Assembly (NCBI GenBank): GCA_959602875.1
Contig: CAUGVQ010000031.1
Coordinates: 1-18,723 of the forward strand
Direction: 5' to 3'
Length of the DNA stretch: 18,723 nucleotides
DNA from: an uncultured Collinsella sp.
GTDB lineage: Bacteria; Actinomycetota; Coriobacteriia; Coriobacteriales; Coriobacteriaceae
Positions 13,172-18,723 of the stretch are shown here, piece by piece. Positions within the stretch are counted from its first letter, which is position 1. Every line of letters starts with the position of its first letter. Made by a program: the position numbers and the translations under genes. The notes under the pieces are model-generated. The model was not told where the DNA came from, did not search any database, and saw nothing but the letters and a program-made list of their open reading frames with translations.

Positions 13172-14964
13172 GATGCAATCAGCTCCCGTATGTCGTCACG
13201 GTAGTCGTCTATGATGCACGGGCCTGCAGCGCCGAATTCGATGGCGGTGTCGCCGAGCAGGTCGAAAAGCTTCTCGTTGATGGTATCCACCAGAAGATCC
13301 TCAGACATCCCCGCGGGCATTGTCACCGCTCCACCGTCCAGAAGGGCAGCAACGTACGCAGATTCCTCAGGTGTGAGTGATCCTTCTGATGGCGTCTGTT
13401 CCGTAGTCGGTTGAGCGTGCTGTCCGGAGGGCGAGGCGGGCTCGCCCTCCGCGAGTTCCGCACGAACGGGAGGCGCCAGTGGCGCCTCCCGCAGAGCAGG
13501 ACTGCTCGAAGCGGAGGGAGAGTCCGTCTCGCCCTCCGGGCCGTCCAGGTCAGACTCGGTCAGGCTGGGTGCCTCTACCCGCTCTTCGTCGATGAGTAGT
13601 GCCTCCCGGGTCTCAGCGGCAGCGCTGCGGATGCCCGAGAGCTTGGTGAGGTCGATGTCTATGACGCGCGGCGCGGAAGTTTCCTTCCAGGCAAGCCACG
13701 TCTCTATCTCACGATCGATGATCTTCGCAAGATACTTGGGACATTTTGTCTCTTTGAGCTGCGGTTCGAAGGAGAGCTCCTCGCGCAGGCGGAAGTCGCA
13801 GGCGCGAGCGATCTCGCCCCAGGCCTTGCTGCGCCCCTGGCCGCCGTAGATGCGTCGGCAGGTCCAAAGACCGCGACGGCAGCGGTAGCGGTGAATGGGG
13901 TCGAGCTCGTATTCGGCGTCCGGATGAGGGTCCTCCTCAAAGAAGACGGCAGAGCCGAACATGGTGTAGCCCATCTCGGCCTCCTCTCCAAACGAGCTCT
14001 CCACCAAACCGTGCGTACGGTTCTTTCGATAGTAGGCGAGCATGCGGACAAAGACCGTCGCCGCCACATGGCGCAGGTCGTCCGGGTGCTCGTGGAAAAG
14101 GCTCGAGGCACTCAGACGGTAGGAGGAGTGCAGGTCAATGGCCTCAAAGAGGCGCTGTTCTGTTGCCTCATCCGGCGGCAGGGGGAGGGCGGGCGCTTGT
14201 GTGCGGCGCGCCGACTTCCCGCCACCGGTCGCAGCGCTGGATGCCGCTTTCTGCAGTGAGGTAACATCTGCGAGTGGCACGTTCTCACCCAGCCAATCGA
14301 TAAGCGCCGCGTCAAAAGGCGCGAAGGCGCGCGCGATGGCGATGAGCTCGAGATCCAGCTTGCGGACGGGATCGTCGGACAGAAGCTCCGGGTCGAGCGC
14401 GTGGTAGATCACGTAATCGTGGAGCCAGGCGCGCACGTTGCGGTCGATGTCTGGGGCGAAGGCGCGAAAGCTCTCCCAGAAGGAGCGAATCTTGTGGTAG
14501 CCGTCGAGCGGGTTCTCGGTGCCGATGCCGTTGATGAGCTCGTACAGGTAGACGTAGGCAAACGACTTGGGTGCCTCGGCCACCTCGCCGCGGCGCACGG
14601 CAGCGCGCCAGGTGAAATACCCCCGCAGCTGGCGGTCACTCATGTCGTTGTAGGTGGGGTAGTAGGAGGCGAAGCTCCCGTGGTAGGGACAGTCGTCCTC
14701 AAAGTCCTCCATAAAGCGGGCCTGCCGGTAGAACAGCTCGGCCTCAGACAGCCAGCGGCCCCGCGACTCGGGTGAGCGTTCCTGCCAGCGCGAGATGCCG
14801 CGCATCTGGCGGTAACGGTCGGGCAGGTAGCTCGCCACCTGGCGGCCGGTCCGCACGATGGGCTCGTCCTTATAGACGCTCTTTGAGAAGTGGGAGCTCT
14901 GGCGCAGGCGCTCGTTAGCGTTGAGCCGTGCGATAAGCTCGTGAATATCGATGTCTGCCGCCAT
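13168..14964 (-). CDS. sngA: TerB_N/TerB_C domain protein, Shango SngA candidate
   Basis: A 598-residue protein. The first third (about 65-230) is TerB_N-like: ELFYRQARFMEDFEDD (76-91), YYPTYNDMSDRQLRGYFTWR (101-120), AYVYLYELINGIG (136-148). A middle helical region with HRYRCRRGLW (358-367) follows. TerB_C-like signatures are IDIDLTKLSGIRSAAAETRE (435-454) and, after a disordered Ser/Pro/Glu linker (463-528), LTPEESAYVAALL (530-542) and LLVDTINEKLFDLLGDTAIE (557-576). I see no separate central TerB domain. Known: TerB-related proteins occur in stress and phage-defence loci, and SngA of Shango is TerB-like. The start at 14964 has GGGAGGTGG just upstream; the in-frame ATG at 14982 has none. 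The linker DNA carries the inverted-repeat cluster described separately. Confidence 0.85.
   Translation of the reverse strand: MAADIDIHELIARLNANERLRQSSHFSKSVYKDEPIVRTGRQVASYLPDRYRQMRGISRWQERSPESRGRWLSEAELFYRQARFMEDFEDDCPYHGSFASYYPTYNDMSDRQLRGYFTWRAAVRRGEVAEAPKSFAYVYLYELINGIGTENPLDGYHKIRSFWESFRAFAPDIDRNVRAWLHDYVIYHALDPELLSDDPVRKLDLELIAIARAFAPFDAALIDWLGENVPLADVTSLQKAASSAATGGGKSARRTQAPALPLPPDEATEQRLFEAIDLHSSYRLSASSLFHEHPDDLRHVAATVFVRMLAYYRKNRTHGLVESSFGEEAEMGYTMFGSAVFFEEDPHPDAEYELDPIHRYRCRRGLWTCRRIYGGQGRSKAWGEIARACDFRLREELSFEPQLKETKCPKYLAKIIDREIETWLAWKETSAPRVIDIDLTKLSGIRSAAAETREALLIDEERVEAPSLTESDLDGPEGETDSPSASSSPALREAPLAPPVRAELAEGEPASPSGQHAQPTTEQTPSEGSLTPEESAYVAALLDGGAVTMPAGMSEDLLVDTINEKLFDLLGDTAIEFGAAGPCIIDDYRDDIRELIAS
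13426..13537. repeat. Cluster of back-to-back inverted repeats inside sngA
   Basis: Three 25-bp inverted repeats: 13426-13450 (GGAGGGCGAG/CTCGCCCTCC, 5-nt loop), 13467-13491 (CGGGAGGCGCCA/TGGCGCCTCCCG, 1-nt centre) and 13513-13537 (GGAGGGAGAG/CTCGCCCTCC, one mismatch, 5-nt loop), plus GAGCAG-GA-CTGCTC at 13494-13507. The first and third are 21/25 identical. They encode residues about 476-513, the low-complexity linker. Confidence 0.8.
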
Positions 14965-15002
14965 GTCCCACCTCCCGTTCATCTGATACGTGGAATCTCT
15001 CT

Positions 15003-15011
15003 ATCATACCA
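15003..15011 (-). promoter_or_regulatory. Extended -10 promoter of the sngAB operon (P1)
   Basis: On the minus strand TGG precedes TATGAT (5/6), about 38 nt upstream of the sngA start, leaving a short leader with the Shine-Dalgarno. It is the counterpart of the element at 11721-11729. Confidence 0.65.
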
Positions 15012-15017
15012 CAGAGA

Positions 15018-15031
15018 CAAACAGGTGTTCG
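15018..15031 (-). promoter_or_regulatory. LexA/SOS-like box upstream of sngA
   Basis: Minus strand CGAACACCTGTTTG matches the Gram-positive LexA consensus CGAACRNRYGTTYG at every specified position except one. It sits 9 nt upstream of the -10 hexamer, the same spacing as at sngC. Confidence 0.7.
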
Positions 15032-15051
15032 TTATTGGTGCAGGATATATT

Positions 15052-15077
15052 GCTGAGGTGCGGGGCGGCACTTCAGC
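15052..15077 (-). terminator. Possible terminator-like hairpin after the LytTR gene
   Basis: GCTGAAGTGC and GCACCTCAGC (minus strand) pair with one mismatch around a 6-nt CGCCCC loop, 21 bp past the LytTR stop. The following AATATATCC is AU-rich but not a T-tract, so this is at best an imperfect intrinsic terminator. It would insulate sngA from the gene upstream. Confidence 0.4.
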
Positions 15078-15098
15078 CCATGGACCGCGACAGGCTAG

Positions 15099-15968
15099 CT
15101 AGATTCGTTTGTCCTGGAGGTCCCGGGCACGTTCGATGATCGTTTGGCGGAGCTCCTGCGCGCGACGCTTGGGGAGGGGGAGTCGGGCGCCGTCTGCGAG
15201 CACGATGGCGTCGTTCTCGATACGCTCGACATACCCGACGTTTATCACATGCTTGCGTGAGATACGCAAAAACTGCCCGGGCAGCAGCTCTTCGACAACA
15301 GACAGGAGCTGGCGAACCTCGGTGGTTCCGTTGGTGAGATGCAAGACGGTGGTCTTGCCGGCAGCCTCGGCATAGATGAGCAGGCGCGGGTTGACAAAGA
15401 CCGTGGCACCGCGCGAGATGATGGAGATGCGGTCCTGGGCCTCGCTTTCGTGGCGACCGGCACGCAGAATCGCCTGCACGTAGCGATAGGTGCGCTCTCC
15501 CATCTCGAGTGGGCGCCCCTTGTTTTGCGCGGGCGGCTGATGCTGGGTCGAGAAGTGGGCGAGGTAGATTTGCCAGGCACCGTCCTCTTTGCGCAGGCAC
15601 ATGCTCACCATCTGGTTCTCGGCCACAATCACCTGGCGCTCGGAGAAATCAGAGTAGATGGTGAACGTGCCCACGACGGTCACGTCATTAGGGTCGCTCG
15701 AACGGGTGATGCTGAACTGCGCGTCGCGCACGATGAAGTCGGGAAGGTCGGCGCGTTTACCGAGGTTTGCGCGCATGTCATCGAGCCCCGAGAAGGTCGG
15801 CCCGCATGCGGTGACAAGCGTGCAGTCGGGTGCGGCGCAGCTAAAGAGCGGCTCGTAGTCATGACTGTAGGCACCGCGCACGATGCGGTCTACAAGTTCG
15901 ATGAGCTCGGCAGACTCGGGATGGTCTGCTCGCTGCACGGGTGCGGTCTCCTCAACTACCGAATCCAT
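15099..15968 (-). CDS. SnoaL-like/LytTR one-component transcription regulator
   Basis: A 289-residue soluble protein with two parts. The N-terminal part (about 18-142) has the length and pattern of a SnoaL/NTF2-like cone fold, ending in GAWQIYLAHFS (130-140). The C-terminal part (about 180-282) is a LytTR DNA-binding domain: LLIYAEAAGKTTVLHL (196-211) and FLRISRKHVINVGYVERI (233-250), the hallmark 'FxRIHRSxIVNxxxIxxI' pattern. There is no receiver or membrane domain, so it likely senses a small ligand directly or acts constitutively. ATG 15968 follows GAGGTGAG; an in-frame GTG at 16001 would add 11 residues. Targets are unknown. It reads toward the Shango locus, but a hairpin and the SOS-like promoter lie between. 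Confidence 0.8.
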   Translation of the reverse strand: MDSVVEETAPVQRADHPESAELIELVDRIVRGAYSHDYEPLFSCAAPDCTLVTACGPTFSGLDDMRANLGKRADLPDFIVRDAQFSITRSSDPNDVTVVGTFTIYSDFSERQVIVAENQMVSMCLRKEDGAWQIYLAHFSTQHQPPAQNKGRPLEMGERTYRYVQAILRAGRHESEAQDRISIISRGATVFVNPRLLIYAEAAGKTTVLHLTNGTTEVRQLLSVVEELLPGQFLRISRKHVINVGYVERIENDAIVLADGARLPLPKRRAQELRQTIIERARDLQDKRI

Positions 15969-16026
15969 GGCCGACGGCTCACCTCGTTTCGCAATACGCA
16001 CCTTGCCGCATGATGGCGTGTCCCCT

Positions 16027-16040
16027 AAGCATACATGCTT
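16027..16040. promoter_or_regulatory. Operator-like inverted repeat upstream of the LytTR gene
   Basis: AAGCAT-AC-ATGCTT, a perfect 6+2+6 inverted repeat, 58 bp upstream of the preferred LytTR start (25 bp upstream of the GTG alternative). It does not look like a LytTR direct-repeat site, so another regulator would be expected. This is a visual call only. Confidence 0.4.
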
Positions 16041-16118
16041 TGGAGGCGAGCGGCTGAAATAACCTCAGCTGAGTGCGAGTACATGTTCCGTGCGGAGCGG
16101 AGGCGCCGCATCCGGCCC

Positions 16119-16394
16119 TTATGCCGCATCACCTCCCGATTGGTAGGCGGTTGCGAGGTAGCGCTGCAACTGTGCCTGCGCAACGTAGGAGGTGAGGGAG
16201 CTCTGCGCGGCCGTTCCGCGCGCGGCGCGGGCAAGGCGCTCGGTGACCAGGCGCCGCAGAGTGGGGTTGCGTAGTTCCGCACAGGTGGCGGATACGACGC
16301 GGATGTTGGGAAACGCGTCCCGGTCAACCGGCATGCTTTGAGGGTCGTCGGTCACATCGAGAGCGACGTTGCTGTGGGGCCAGTACAGTGCCAT
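16119..16394 (-). CDS. Small hypothetical protein (91 aa)
   Basis: I do not recognise the function. It is judged real because GGGAGGAG lies 5 nt before the ATG, the frame is open to a TAA, and it is on the strand of its downstream neighbour. The N-terminal half reads YWPHSNVALDVTDDP, then VDRDAFPNIRVVSATCAELRNP: a strand-loop-strand pattern loosely like the core of short-patch-repair (Vsr/DUF559-type) nuclease folds. However, the required catalytic D-(E/D)xK set is not evident, so this is only a hint. The C-terminal half (about 47-91) is predicted helical and Ala/Gln-rich. It may share a transcript with the LytTR gene about 150 bp downstream. Confidence 0.55.
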   Translation of the reverse strand: MALYWPHSNVALDVTDDPQSMPVDRDAFPNIRVVSATCAELRNPTLRRLVTERLARAARGTAAQSSLTSYVAQAQLQRYLATAYQSGGDAA

Positions 16395-16772
16395 GATCTC
16401 CTCCCGTCATTGCGATGCGTCGGGCGCATCGTCTTCTCGCGCGATATGCCAAGCGTACGGACGAGGTCTTACAGATAATCGAAGGGGTCTAACCACAATC
16501 TGACCGGCCCAGCTCAGAGGCCCTGTTTATGATTTTGAGAAAGTTGGTGTCCAAGACGGGTGCGTGAGGGGGGTCCTTACATATTGCGGACATATGCCCT
16601 GCATCCGGCACGATCCGGGGCGTGCTTTCTTTCGGGACCGTTACGGCAGCGTCTTGTTGGAAGCTGCACGCGCCCTGCCCGATACAATGGGGAGCACGCG
16701 CTTTTGTTTGATAAAGTGCATCCTCGCAGACGATGGCCCGCGAGTCGCCGGGCCGCTCCGTAGGGAGAGACG
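16395..16772. other. 378-bp intergenic stretch between the 91-aa gene and the lactate dehydrogenase gene
   Basis: No confident gene on either strand; the open minus frame covering 16489-16779 lacks a Shine-Dalgarno and overlaps the dehydrogenase start. It holds a perfect CGATGCG-TCGGG-CGCATCG hairpin at 16413-16431, just upstream of the 91-aa gene's ribosome site, a CATAT/ATATG inverted repeat near 16579-16595, and a -10-like TACAAT at 16683-16688 with a poorly spaced TTGGAA at 16657-16662 that may belong to the dehydrogenase promoter. Confidence 0.5.
16413..16431 (-). other. Perfect 7-bp hairpin in the leader of the 91-aa gene
   Basis: CGATGCG and CGCATCG flank a 5-nt loop, 18 bp before the ATG at 16394 and close to the GGGAGGAG ribosome site. 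There is no T-tract in the minus direction. A translational control element is possible. Confidence 0.45.
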
Positions 16773-18374
16773 ATGGCAAGAGACAACGCCCAAGCGCTCA
16801 TTCATACCTTCGATGCCGAGTTCGAGGACTACGCCCGCGACGAGTCGCGCAGCCGCGGCTGGGCGGAGAGCATTTCCTTCCCGACGGACGAGGGTGAGGT
16901 CCGCGCCGTGTTGCGCGCGCTTGCCGCCGAGGGCGTGCCCGTGACGGTCCAGGGTGCCCGAACGGGGCTCGCCGCCGGCGCGGTGCCCGCGGGCGGCCAT
17001 ATCATGAACCTCTCGCGCATGAACCGCTATCTGGGCCTGCGCAAGGACGGCGAGGGGCGCTTCTACCTGCGTGTCCAGCCGGGCGTTGTTCTGCTCGACC
17101 TGCGCAAGCACCTCTCTGCCCGCGACATTCCCGCAAGCGGGTGGGATGCGGCGTCGCGCGCGGCGCTGGATGTGTTTGCACAGGCGCCCGTGCAGATGTT
17201 TCCGACCGATCCCACCGAGGCGTCCGCCTGCTTGGGCGGTATGGCTGCCTGTAATGCCTCGGGCGCGCGGAGCTATCGCTACGGCGCCATGCGCGGCCAT
17301 GTGAGCGGCTTGCGCCTCGCGCTTTCGGACGGGGACGTGCTCGCGCTTCGCCGCGGCGAGGCGCGCGCCTGTGGCAGGGCGCTTACGCTTACAACCGAGG
17401 GCGGTCGTACGATTGCGGTCGAGCTGCCGAGCTACCGTATGCCCGCGTGCAAGAACGCCTCGGGCTACTACGTTGCGGACGATATGGACGCCATCGACCT
17501 CATCATCGGCTCGGACGGCACCCTCGGTGTCATCACCGAACTCGAGCTCGAGCTTATGCCCGCATCCGCGGTCACCTGGGGGGTTAGTTGCTTTTTAGCG
17601 GAGGAGCGTCAGGCGCTCGACGCCACGTGCGCGCTGCGCGAGCGCCTCTCGTGCGCCTCGGCAATCGAATACTTCGACCACGCTGCGCTCGAGATTCTGC
17701 GTGCACAGCGCGCGTCGGGCGCGGCGTTTGCCTCGCTTGTGGAGCCGCCGGAAGGGGCGGGGTGCTGCCTGTTTGTCGAGCTCGAGTGCGCTTCTGAGGG
17801 CGAGGCCATGGCGGAGCTTTCGCTTGTGGGCGAGGTGCTCATCGCGGTGGGCGGAAGCGAGCGCGACACCTGGGTTGCCCGTACCGATACCGACCGCGAG
17901 GCCCTCACGTTCTTCCGCCATGCGGTGCCCGAGAGCGTGAACATGCTCATTGACGAGCGGCGGCGGACCGATCCTGCCATCACCAAACTCGGCAGCGACA
18001 TGGCGGTGCCCAACGAGCGCCTGCACGAGGTTGTGGCGCTCTACCGCGCGACTTTGACCGAGGCCGGGCTCGAGGCCGCCGCGTGGGGGCACATCGGTGA
18101 CAACCACTTGCATGTGAACGTTTTGCCGCGCGACGCCGCTGATTACGCCGCTGGCAAGGAGCTCTTCGCCCGGTGGGCGCGCGAGGTCGCCGCCATGGGC
18201 GGCGCGGTCTCGGCCGAGCACGGTGTGGGCAAGCTGAAGCGCGACTTCCTCAAGGCCATGTACGGCGAGGGCGCGCTTTGCGAGATGGCCCGCGTCAAGC
18301 TCTCGTTCGATCCGGCGGGTATGTTTGGCCGAGGAAATCTCTTTGACGAGAGCCTGCTGGAAGGGGGTGCGTGA
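16773..18374 (+). CDS. FAD-linked D-2-hydroxyacid (lactate) dehydrogenase, GlcD/LctD-like
   Basis: A 533-residue FAD-binding oxidoreductase of the VAO/PCMH superfamily. Seen: TVQGARTGLAAGAVP (58-72), the FAD pyrophosphate loop; QMFPTDPTEASACLGGMAACNASGARSYRYG (141-171, split here by description: PTDPTE then NASGARS), the second FAD-contact segment; KNASGYYV; IIGSDGTLGVIT; a C-terminal GHIGDNHLH metal/substrate segment (about 438-446); and EHGVGKLKR (about 481-489). These match GlcD and the Etf-linked lactate dehydrogenase. It is followed 3 bp later by etfB, the arrangement of the electron-confurcating lactate dehydrogenase complex of anaerobes (for example Acetobacterium woodii), in which lactate oxidation with NAD+ is driven by reduced ferredoxin. 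Glycolate or other 2-hydroxyacids remain possible substrates. The start at 16773 follows AGGGAGAG. Confidence 0.85.
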   Translation: MARDNAQALIHTFDAEFEDYARDESRSRGWAESISFPTDEGEVRAVLRALAAEGVPVTVQGARTGLAAGAVPAGGHIMNLSRMNRYLGLRKDGEGRFYLRVQPGVVLLDLRKHLSARDIPASGWDAASRAALDVFAQAPVQMFPTDPTEASACLGGMAACNASGARSYRYGAMRGHVSGLRLALSDGDVLALRRGEARACGRALTLTTEGGRTIAVELPSYRMPACKNASGYYVADDMDAIDLIIGSDGTLGVITELELELMPASAVTWGVSCFLAEERQALDATCALRERLSCASAIEYFDHAALEILRAQRASGAAFASLVEPPEGAGCCLFVELECASEGEAMAELSLVGEVLIAVGGSERDTWVARTDTDREALTFFRHAVPESVNMLIDERRRTDPAITKLGSDMAVPNERLHEVVALYRATLTEAGLEAAAWGHIGDNHLHVNVLPRDAADYAAGKELFARWAREVAAMGGAVSAEHGVGKLKRDFLKAMYGEGALCEMARVKLSFDPAGMFGRGNLFDESLLEGGA

Positions 18375-18377
18375 GAG

Positions 18378-18723
18378 ATGCATATCGTGGTCTGCGTAAA
18401 GGCGGTGCCCGCCTCGACCGAGGTCAAGATGGACCCGGTGACCAACACGATCGTGCGCGACGGCGGTGCGTCGGTGGTGAACCCCTTTGATGCGACGGCT
18501 CTCGAGGTCGCGCTCTCTCTGGCCGAGGAGCGGCGGCGCGCGGGCGAGCTGTGCCGGGTGAGCGTGCTCTCCATGGGCATTTCGGCCACCGAGGCGCTTC
18601 TGCGCGACTGCCTGGCCCGCGGGGCGGACGGCGCGCTGCTTCTGTCTGACCGGGCGTTTGCCGGTGCGGATACCCTTGCCACCACCTATGCCTTGAGCTG
18701 CGGTATTGCCCATCTGGCAGAGC
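18378..18723 (+). CDS. etfB: Electron transfer flavoprotein beta subunit, 5' part
   Basis: The first 115 residues; the gene continues past the right edge. Seen: MHIVVCVKAVPASTEVKMDP (1-20), VVNPFDATALEVAL (34-47), VSVLSMG (62-68), and ARGADGALLLSDRAFAGADTLATTYALS (84-111), the last containing the DRAFAGxDTLATxY signature common in bifurcating Etf beta subunits. It starts 3 bp after the dehydrogenase stop, so they form one operon; etfA would be expected next. Known role: carries electrons between the dehydrogenase flavin, NAD+ and ferredoxin in the cytoplasm. Confidence 0.9.
   Translation, partial: MHIVVCVKAVPASTEVKMDPVTNTIVRDGGASVVNPFDATALEVALSLAEERRRAGELCRVSVLSMGISATEALLRDCLARGADGALLLSDRAFAGADTLATTYALSCGIAHLAE

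Noticed and set aside
11801..14964. BREX system
   Set aside because: The ATPase family is shared with BREX, but no pglZ, brxC, pglX or brxL is present, and the TerB/ATPase/helicase trio fits Shango.
16489..16779. Minus-strand 96-residue frame upstream of the lactate dehydrogenase gene
   Set aside because: No ribosome site, it overlaps the dehydrogenase start codon, and it has no family resemblance.
1..18723. CRISPR array, tRNA or rRNA gene
   Set aside because: No regularly spaced direct repeats, tRNA cloverleaf patterns or rRNA motifs were noticed on either strand.

Overview
The window is GC-rich, densely packed bacterial DNA. It most resembles a strictly anaerobic, high-GC Gram-positive of the Coriobacteriia type (Collinsella/Olsenella-like). 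The reasons are the codon bias, the DUF3516-type DExH helicase, a LytTR regulator with a SnoaL-like front end, an FAD-lactate dehydrogenase/Etf pair, and two sites resembling the Gram-positive LexA (SOS) box. The taxon is an inference from these features; no rRNA or tRNA gene is present.

Left part (1-8043), housekeeping and RNA modification. A DUF3516-type DExH helicase runs off the left edge on the minus strand and diverges from a BASS-family (bile acid:Na+ symporter-like) transporter. The transporter's 3' end overlaps trmB (tRNA m7G46 methyltransferase) by 50 bp. Upstream of trmB, also on the minus strand, is a Trm9/ALKBH8-like SAM methyltransferase. It diverges from a long Elp3-type radical-SAM/acetyltransferase across a short intergenic region that holds a perfect 9+2+9 palindrome. 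In eukaryotes Elp3 and Trm9 act one after the other on wobble uridine (cm5U to mcm5U), so this may be a compact bacterial counterpart. A membrane-anchored spermidine-synthase-like protein overlaps the elp3 3' end. A Tat/lipoprotein CapA-family protein with its own promoter follows.

Middle part (8044-15031), defence island. A RelB/DinJ-like antitoxin and a PIN-domain toxin form a relatively AT-rich toxin-antitoxin operon with three TGCTTTA repeats in its promoter. It converges on a three-gene minus-strand locus: TerB_N/TerB_C protein, then BrxD-like P-loop ATPase (4-bp overlap), then Lhr-like DEVH helicase. This is the composition of the Shango anti-phage system (sngA-sngB-sngC). The main new observation is its control. 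The promoter upstream of sngA and a second promoter upstream of sngC are diverged copies of the same 29-bp element: an extended -10 with a LexA/SOS-like box exactly 9 nt upstream. This suggests that the defence locus is induced by DNA damage. The sngA coding region also contains a cluster of back-to-back inverted repeats in its disordered linker, and the sngC leader carries a strong hairpin overlapped by a possible 38-codon upstream ORF.

Right part (15032-18723). A SnoaL-like/LytTR one-component regulator and a small unknown gene are on the minus strand. A 378-bp stretch with no confident gene follows. The plus strand then carries an FAD-linked D-2-hydroxyacid (lactate) dehydrogenase directly followed by the start of etfB. 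That order suggests an electron-confurcating lactate dehydrogenase/Etf complex that continues past the right edge.
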